In this document: piece by piece, positions 59,029-64,000 of the stretch | How the letters are laid out: every line of letters starts with the position of its first letter | Position numbering within the stretch: the first letter of the stretch is position 1 | Position numbers and translations under genes: made by a program | From: Verrucomicrobiota bacterium | Lineage (GTDB): Bacteria > Verrucomicrobiota > Verrucomicrobiia > JADLBR01 | DNA: 64,000 nucleotides | Assembly: GCA_029560585.1 (NCBI GenBank) | Contig: JAKQKQ010000106.1 | Span: 58,439-122,438, forward strand | Reading direction: 5' to 3' | The notes under the pieces: generated by a model | The model's database searches: none | Seen by the model: only the letters and a program-made list of their open reading frames with translations | What the model was told of the DNA's origin: nothing

Positions 59029-59913
59029 ATGAGAGCAGTAGGGTCCCTCGTAGTGGCAGTGACGGTTCTGGCAACCGACTATCAAGTCCATGGTCAGACG
59101 AACTCGGTCGGGTGGGAAAACGACTGGGCTGCGTTTGGCGCGCACATCTCCCCTTACTTGTCCAAGGTCAAGATGTACGGAACCCCACCCGGATCGGGAT
59201 GGTACACACCATTGCCACAGGACTTCAAAGAGGCAACGGATGCGGTCGGCGCGCGCCCGGTCACATGGATTGGTCGAGTCAGTGAGATCGTTCGCAAAGA
59301 TGGCGCCGCCAGCGTATCGCTGCGGATGCCGCCCCAGACAATCACTGTCCAGCCCGATCACTTCGCAGTACTGGATTCACTTCATGTCACTTCCACGAAG
59401 GACGAGTCGGCGTCGTGGGCGAACATTACCGTTGGCGATTGGGTTCGATTCCGGACAACAATCAAGGGCAACTCGATCTTTGCTGGCGTTGGCTTCATGA
59501 TGGGGCTGGGCAATCACGCGGGCGAGTGGAGCGTCATTGTCTCGACCGAAGGTGGCGAGGTCATCGAGGCGCTGAAGAACATGTCCAAGGACTTGCCCTC
59601 GGACCTCCTGCCATCCTACACCGAGGAAATCGATAGCGCGAAAGGAGACAAACCCGTTCGGGTATCGAACCCCAATGACTTTTGGGTGGCATCCGGCGTT
59701 CGCTCGGGTGCAAAGGGGGTCAACTTCATCGTGCCTCCAGGCGGTGCGTATACGAAGTTCGTCCCTGACGGGAAATACGACATCTACTTCGTGTACTCCA
59801 GCAACCCCAAAGCATTATTCCAAGGTGAATCGTTTACGCTTCAGGGCAACGGAGTCGAAATCAAGATCGTAAAAGTAGTGGATGGAAACTATGGCATTCG
59901 TCAGGTCAAGTAG
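59029..59913 (+). CDS. Secreted cassette protein of unknown function, family member 1
   Basis: The protein has 294 residues. AAGGAG lies 6 bases before ATG 59029. A signal peptide ends near YQVHGQ. The N-terminus has WENDWAAFGAH; the centre, RPVTWIGRVSEI to NITVGDWVRFRTTI, looks like an OB-type barrel. The last 75 residues (PVRVSNPNDF to GNGVEIKIVKVVDGNYGIR) form a beta module shared almost word for word with the cassette protein at 61.3-62.35 kb. The stop is followed by attC B. Confidence 0.75.
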   Translation: MRAVGSLVVAVTVLATDYQVHGQTNSVGWENDWAAFGAHISPYLSKVKMYGTPPGSGWYTPLPQDFKEATDAVGARPVTWIGRVSEIVRKDGAASVSLRMPPQTITVQPDHFAVLDSLHVTSTKDESASWANITVGDWVRFRTTIKGNSIFAGVGFMMGLGNHAGEWSVIVSTEGGEVIEALKNMSKDLPSDLLPSYTEEIDSAKGDKPVRVSNPNDFWVASGVRSGAKGVNFIVPPGGAYTKFVPDGKYDIYFVYSSNPKALFQGESFTLQGNGVEIKIVKVVDGNYGIRQVK

Positions 59914-59923
59914 ACGTGAGGAT

Positions 59924-60005
59924 GCCGAACCAGCACCTCGACCCGTACCCTCAAGGGCCGCCGCGGGCGGCGGCCTTTGATGTCCGGTCAGGTGCGACGT
60001 TCGGC
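59924..60005 (+). other. attC-like site B
   Basis: 82 bp. R'' GCCGAAC and R' GTTCGGC are exact inverses. The L'' arm CCTCGACC pairs with L' GGTCAGG leaving one bulged C; spacers are 5 and 6 nt. The central stem is a GGGCCGCCG/CGGCGGCC hairpin. Begins 11 bp after the stop. Confidence 0.85.
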
Positions 60006-60082
60006 AACAAAGAAATGAGTGCAGAATGAATCGGCAAATGATCGTGTCAGCGTCGTCAAACCACAACAGAGGAAATCAGACC

Positions 60083-61219
60083 ATGAAGACAATCGTCGGT
60101 TTCGCAACCGCGCTGAGCATGTGTATGTTCGTTTCATCTAGTACCGGACAGAACCTGCCACCGGCGGACTTGACTCCCGGCCAGAGTTGGATTCACCCAC
60201 TCACCAAGAAATCCATGATCCTCGTCCCCACTCGCACGGTCAGGCCCAATCCAAAACCATTGGAGAGCGGCACAGTCAATATGCAGAAGTTGTTCGACAA
60301 CGACGGGACTCAGGAAGTCGGATGGATCAAGCCTTACATCAGCCAGTTTGACAACAGAAGTTACTTTGTCACGGGATTCCTGATGGACAAGGATGAGGTG
60401 ACGAATGAGGAGTTTATGCGCTTCTGCAAGGCCACGCAAGCGGCGTTCCCTTCGTCATGGAAAGGAAGTGAACCATCACCAGAGAAAATGGAAAAGACTG
60501 TATTCGTTTCCTACGAGGCTGCGGAGAAATACGCAGAATGGGCGGGGATGCGCTTGCCGTATATCGTTGAATACAACTCCGCCGTTGCTGATGACAAAGG
60601 AGTCTATCCTTGGACACTGGAAAGGATCGGAGGCACCAACAACACCGCCAAGGCAATTCCAGACCGATCACCCCTCGGCATCGAAAGCCTTGCCGAAGGA
60701 ATTGAGTGGGTGTCTGGCAAGTTTGGTGGCCAGTGGGCACGCTACGAAACGCGGATTCTCTATGAGTTCCGCTATGCGGATGACGGAACCATCAACATCC
60801 TTCAACCTCGCGTTGACTGCCTCGTCACAGAGGCGGGTTTTCGGTGTGTGTCGGCTTTAGCCGCTGTCTCATGCATGCTGGCCGGAAAGCAAGTTGGCGG
60901 TGGAACGCAAACGCCGATCCCAGACAATTTCGTCACATCCTCAATCACCGTCAAGAATCAGTCGACACACCCGGCTGAACTTGCCTTGTCAACCGGACAG
61001 AAACTACCACTCACGGCTGGACAGGAAAGCACACTGGATGTCCCCATTGGGTCTCATGTCCTTATGATCTCGCACCACGGGATTCCACAGCCTCGCTTCT
61101 GGTTCTCCTACTTGGATGCGGCGCAGGGTTTCTCATGGCCACCAAAGGGCGTTTCCGGCACATGGACGATTACCGATGATTTCGGGTACGCAATCCCACT
61201 TCCCAAATCTAAAGACTGA
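60083..61219 (+). CDS. Secreted SUMF1-like cassette protein with extra C-terminal domain
   Basis: The protein has 378 residues. AGAGGAAA precedes ATG 60083, and a signal peptide ends near SSSTGQ. Residues about 40-255 resemble a reduced SUMF1/FGE fold: SYFVTGFLMDKDEVTNEEFM, EYAEWAGMRLPYIVEYNSA-like, and VTEAGFRCVSA. There is no RGGS-Cys active site. The C-terminal 110 residues (SSITVKNQSTHPAELALSTG onward) form a separate beta domain. The gene ends directly on attC C, the stop codon touching the R'' box. Confidence 0.75.
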   Translation: MKTIVGFATALSMCMFVSSSTGQNLPPADLTPGQSWIHPLTKKSMILVPTRTVRPNPKPLESGTVNMQKLFDNDGTQEVGWIKPYISQFDNRSYFVTGFLMDKDEVTNEEFMRFCKATQAAFPSSWKGSEPSPEKMEKTVFVSYEAAEKYAEWAGMRLPYIVEYNSAVADDKGVYPWTLERIGGTNNTAKAIPDRSPLGIESLAEGIEWVSGKFGGQWARYETRILYEFRYADDGTINILQPRVDCLVTEAGFRCVSALAAVSCMLAGKQVGGGTQTPIPDNFVTSSITVKNQSTHPAELALSTGQKLPLTAGQESTLDVPIGSHVLMISHHGIPQPRFWFSYLDAAQGFSWPPKGVSGTWTITDDFGYAIPLPKSKD

Positions 61220-61294
61220 GCCGAACCAGAGGCTGAACCGTACCGTTGCCCCGCGCGGACGCGGGGCAACGTCCGGTTAACCTCGCCGTTCGGT
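61220..61294 (+). other. attC-like site C
   Basis: 75 bp. R'' GCCGAAC and R' GTTCGGT. L'' GCTGAACC pairs with L' GGTTAAC, one bulged G, with 5- and 6-nt spacers. The central hairpin CGTTGCCCCGC/GCGGGGCAACG is perfect. Confidence 0.85.
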
Positions 61295-61327
61295 GGCGAG
61301 GTAAAGAATAGAAAAGGAGATCGGGAG

Positions 61328-62038
61328 ATGAAGACTGCATATCAGAAGGTTCTTGCGCTTGCCCTGGTGGCTGTATTGGTGAACGGCGCGCTCGCAGCGG
61401 AGGAGAAGCAGGAGGCATGGCAGACCGACTACACTGCATTCGTTGCAGCCCTTGGTGCTTCCCTATCATCAAATGCCTTCATCATTGAGGGGGTCGGTTT
61501 CATGATGGGGAACCAACAGCCCCGTTGGGGCCTCTGTTCCTCAGACCAACAGAAAGCGTATGATGCTGCTGACGCAATGTTTTCTGGCAAGACGGTCTCG
61601 TGGCGCGGAGTCGTCCAGAAAGTGACCTCTGGAACTGAAGGCCCTTCCGCAGTGCTGCAATTGAAGCAGGAGAAGCAGGTATCCGGCAAGTGGGACTTCC
61701 CCAAGTCAGCGATACTGAAGACTGACAGTGGCAAGCGTCCCTTCCCGGTTGCCGATTGGAATGATCCGCCGGGTGTCTGGGTCATGCTGCCGACCTCGTC
61801 TGGTGATGCGATCTCCCGTATGCAAGAAGGGCAGGAAGTGGCCTTCCACGGCAAGATCGGGAAGAGCAAGTTGCCTGATTCTGGAATAGTCCTGATCGCT
61901 GGCTACGGCGGGAGTTTCTCTGGCCGTCATTGCGTCTCGCTGTTTGTGGACGCCGACGAGATCAGTGCCGTCAAAGATGGACCGCAGTCAAGTGGCAAGG
62001 AAACAACCAGATCGGCCGTACCACCCCCCCGATTGTGA
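61328..62038 (+). CDS. Secreted cassette protein family member 2, 5' part of a split gene
   Basis: The frame has 236 residues, AAAAGGAGA before the ATG, and a signal peptide ending GALAAEE. It starts its mature part WQTDYTAFVAALG, like member 1, and has an OB-like core (KTVSWRGVVQKV to GQEVAFHGKIGK). It runs into a C7 tract (62024-62030) and stops at 62038. The frame continuing after the tract encodes the family's C-terminal module. One extra C would join the two, so the gene is either mis-sequenced, decayed or switchable. Confidence 0.75.
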   Translation: MKTAYQKVLALALVAVLVNGALAAEEKQEAWQTDYTAFVAALGASLSSNAFIIEGVGFMMGNQQPRWGLCSSDQQKAYDAADAMFSGKTVSWRGVVQKVTSGTEGPSAVLQLKQEKQVSGKWDFPKSAILKTDSGKRPFPVADWNDPPGVWVMLPTSSGDAISRMQEGQEVAFHGKIGKSKLPDSGIVLIAGYGGSFSGRHCVSLFVDADEISAVKDGPQSSGKETTRSAVPPPRL

Positions 62039-62352
62039 CAGCGTCAGACGGAACATGGCCGAAGTACGTTGATGAATTGCGGGGACAGAATCCCGTGCGC
62101 GTTAAGAACCCCAACGAGTTCGACGTCAAGGTGGGTTTACGCTCCGGCACCGGAGGCACGGACTTCACCGTTTCGTCAGGGGCTACCACGACGATCAACG
62201 TCCCGGACGGTGCCTACGAGATATTCTTCCGCTACTCATCCGACCCGAACGGTATCTACAAAGGGGATGATTTCCGATTGAACGGGAATGGCGTCGAGAT
62301 TCAGATTGTCAAAGTGGTCAACGGAAATTACGGCATTCGCAAGGTCAGATAG
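62029..62352 (+). pseudogene. C-terminal module of cassette protein family member 2, out of frame
   Basis: The frame gives WPKYVDELRGQNPVRVKNPN and then VPDGAYEIFFRYSSDPN and GNGVEIQIVKVVNGNYGIRK, the same module that ends the protein at 59.0-59.9 kb. It has no start of its own that makes sense. It is the 3' part of the gene at 61328, displaced by one base at the C7 tract. The stop is followed by attC D. Confidence 0.75.
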
Positions 62353-62356
62353 AATC

Positions 62357-62426
62357 GGCGAACCAGAGACCGGAGGGTATCACGTTCCGCTGCGCTCCAC
62401 GCGAACCCTCAGACCCGACGTTGGCC
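62357..62426 (+). other. attC-like site D
   Basis: 70 bp. R'' GGCGAAC and R' GTTGGCC, spacers CAGAG and CCCGAC. L'' ACCGGAGG and L' CCTCAGA pair less well than in the other sites, with one bulged G. Same spacing and position after the stop codon. Confidence 0.65.
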
Positions 62427-62444
62427 GAAGGAGCAGAAGAGAAG

Positions 62445-63461
62445 ATGACCAGAATGACGACAGCAGCACGAAGAGTTAGGACCATTGCTTTGGCTGTGGT
62501 GAGTGCACTTCTGTACGCCTCTCCCTCACCGGCAGAGGAACGCATCATATGGATACCGGTATCGCCCCCGCAACAATCGGCTCCGCCACGCGCGCCCGTC
62601 CAGATTCAGGGCACAATAGAAGTCACCTACCGGGACGGAAAGCGGCATGCCTTGACAGAGGCAAGTCTGGGAACTGAGGACACACAGTTCGGAGCTGGCG
62701 CACTTCAGATCACTCAAGCCGAACTCGATTCCATGTTCATATTGCCGCTCAACACTGTGTCTCGAAAGAACCGCAAGAATCCGCCCTGGGAGTGCTACTA
62801 CTCCATTCTCATTCCGCTCCACCGGATCAAGACGGTCGCTGCGCGCCCGCGTGATGAGAGTGGGTTTGAGTTCCCCATTGAAGTCACTCTTCGGGATTCC
62901 CCGGAAGTGCAGGTCGTTGGGGAGGCCTATGGAAGCGCCACGAAGTTCTGGCGTTTCCACCTGACAGGAACCGAGAAACTTGGCGGGTTCGGGGACCAGA
63001 AGGTCTCAGGATTCTTGGGACCAACCAACGGAGTTGGGCATGTCCAGTTTGTGTCAGTGTCACTTCCTGAACTGCCGGTGGCTCCTGAACTGAAAACGCG
63101 GTCCTCGCGTTCGGCAACCGTAGTTGATGTATCATCCCGGAAGCACGGCCTCACGGACATCCGCATCCCCGCGGTCTTTAGATGCCAAAATGCTGGAGGC
63201 ACGATCGAGGTGCCACTGGAGAAGATCGCTCGCATTTCCGCCGTCCGAAACAATGATACCATTCCGCCGATCCATACGACCTGGACAGTCACACTCAGGA
63301 CTGGTGAAACAAGCGAGTTCTCTTTCATTGGCATCTTTGGAATCGCCGGGCGGGGCGAACACTACTTTGAGTGCATACCGGTAGATAGCATCTCGAGCAT
63401 CGACTTCGATGCCCCCTCCGACAAGGCCGCCGGACAAACGGAGAGAGAGACGAAAGATTGA
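62445..63461 (+). CDS. Secreted cassette protein of unknown function
   Basis: The protein has 338 residues with a signal peptide ending near ASPSPAEE. Two similar beta-rich halves can be seen: VQIQGTIEVTYRDGKRHALT, and later ATVVDVSSRKHGLTDIRIP with VPLEKIARISAVRNNDTIPP and SISSIDFD. This suggests an internal duplication. No family recognised. The gene starts about 18 bp after attC D and its stop abuts attC E. ATG 62454 is an alternative start. Confidence 0.72.
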   Translation: MTRMTTAARRVRTIALAVVSALLYASPSPAEERIIWIPVSPPQQSAPPRAPVQIQGTIEVTYRDGKRHALTEASLGTEDTQFGAGALQITQAELDSMFILPLNTVSRKNRKNPPWECYYSILIPLHRIKTVAARPRDESGFEFPIEVTLRDSPEVQVVGEAYGSATKFWRFHLTGTEKLGGFGDQKVSGFLGPTNGVGHVQFVSVSLPELPVAPELKTRSSRSATVVDVSSRKHGLTDIRIPAVFRCQNAGGTIEVPLEKIARISAVRNNDTIPPIHTTWTVTLRTGETSEFSFIGIFGIAGRGEHYFECIPVDSISSIDFDAPSDKAAGQTERETKD

Positions 63462-63463
63462 CG

Positions 63464-63527
63464 GGCCAACAAACGCCTCCAACACTACGGCGCGTAGCCG
63501 TGCCGAGGTTGAGGCGCAACGTTGAAT
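63464..63527 (+). other. attC-like site E
   Basis: 64 bp. R'' GGCCAAC and R' GTTGAAT (fits GTTRRRY). L'' CCTCCAAC pairs fully with L' GTTGAGG apart from one bulged C; spacers are AAACG and CGCAAC. Central hairpin around CTACGGCGCGTAG. Confidence 0.8.
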
Positions 63528-63833
63528 TGTCTGTGGGGTTAAGCTCATTGCCTCACATGGTTTTCCGGGAAGGCGCTTGGCTGGTCCCCCCGATTCCACA
63601 TGCGGATGCCCATGTGATGTGGCCGAATATCCCGGATGGGCACTGACAAAACCGACACAACCGGGTTTCGTCAGTTTTGGCGGTTCGCTCAGGTAGGTCT
63701 TCAAGATCCCTGAGAACACCTCCGGGGGATGGTTCAATCTCAACTCGGCAGGGTGGCCACAGGTCGCCCTTGCAAAGCGCACGTATGCGCGCGGTTTGCA
63801 AACCTCACTCTCTTGTCCGGTTTGCCATTTCAT
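63528..63833 (-). pseudogene. Truncated mobile-element frame carrying DR2
   Basis: ATG 63833 opens a frame with MKWQTGQESEVCKPRAYVRF, then ELRLNHPPEVFSGILKTYLS and GFVSAHPGYSATSHGHPHVE. After that the frame enters attC E and the cassette gene on the antisense strand, where it is not meaningful. The DR1 copy next to the excisionase keeps the other end, so the cassette array seems to have split one gene. Confidence 0.5.
63639..63759 (+). repeat. 121-bp direct repeat DR2, right of cassette array
   Basis: Gap-free copy of 58785-58905, 94% identical, same orientation. Confidence 0.9.
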
Positions 63834-63926
63834 TATCGAGCGCCATACGGGCCATTACACCGTATCCGTCTGAGCAACACCATGTCACCGTCGGCGGGCG
63901 GCTGAGGTGAATTTTGCGGGGGGATC

Positions 63927-64000
63927 TCAGGCGGCGGCGCGCGCGGCCTTCCACGCGGTGGGGGTCAGCTCGGCGACGCGGTTTATCGGCCAGGCCGGAA
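63927..64000 (-). CDS. C-terminal end of a gene cut by window edge
   Basis: The last 24 codons, AWPINRVAELTPTAWKAARA and a few more, end at TGA 63927. The composition is again GC-rich. It could be the end of a transposase, but this cannot be decided from so little. Confidence 0.3.
   Translation of the reverse strand, partial: PAWPINRVAELTPTAWKAARAAA

Noticed and set aside
1..64000. CRISPR arrays
   Set aside because: No regularly spaced short repeats with unique spacers were seen in any part of the window.

Overview
The window looks like a chromosomal stretch from a high-GC bacterium of the PVC superphylum, most like Kiritimatiellota, Verrucomicrobiota or Lentisphaerota. The pointers are two secreted sulfatases, SUMF1-fold proteins, DUF1080-like and DUF6259-like proteins, an HzsA-related dihaem protein, a planctomycete-type cytochrome domain, a PEP-CTERM tail and RAYT transposases. 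The lineage is inferred from gene content, because no rRNA or marker gene is present.

Layout. 1-6.2 kb: truncated cytochrome/propeller protein, mutarotase, cupin, metallophosphoesterase and two secreted proteins. 6.3-8.3 kb: PilT with a coupled cNMP/GAF protein. 8.3-12.2 kb: sulfatase, SUMF1-fold lipoprotein and TolB-like propeller. 12.5-15.2 kb: hybrid sensor kinase. 15.5-28.7 kb: secreted polymer-degradation genes (sulfatase, lectin-esterase-lactonase fusion, FAD oxidoreductase with EF-hands, glycosidase-like protein, DHDPS-like protein, GH9 enzyme) and a CPBP protease.

29.0-40.4 kb holds a long, tightly packed minus-strand operon: two NifX-type cluster-binding proteins, PaaI thioesterase, MBL hydrolase, three very small coupled proteins, PanD, ferritin-like protein, two radical SAM enzymes, DUF89, an HMGL-type aldolase and a TrmO-like protein. 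A sigma-54 activator gene lies just upstream, and a -24/-12 promoter precedes the first operon gene. The logic resembles the sigma-54-controlled orange-protein (orp) clusters of sulfate reducers, but no ATPase is present and much is added. A Rieske-like lipoprotein with an altered second metal box and a 3' trmO fragment follow.

40.4-54.5 kb is a patchwork of carbohydrate genes, intergenic repeats, gene remnants, an intact RAYT unit with 24-bp inverted ends, a decayed RAYT, the HzsA-related/DUF6259 pair, and an internally deleted tyrosine recombinase next to tRNA-Ser(CGA).

54.6-63.8 kb is the most unusual part. Five + strand genes, nearly all encoding secreted proteins of unknown function, are each followed by a folded element with R''/L''/L'/R' geometry and one bulged base, which is the architecture of integron attC sites. 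No integron integrase is visible. Most of the array lies between two 121-bp direct repeats (94% identical). One cassette gene is split at a C7 tract.
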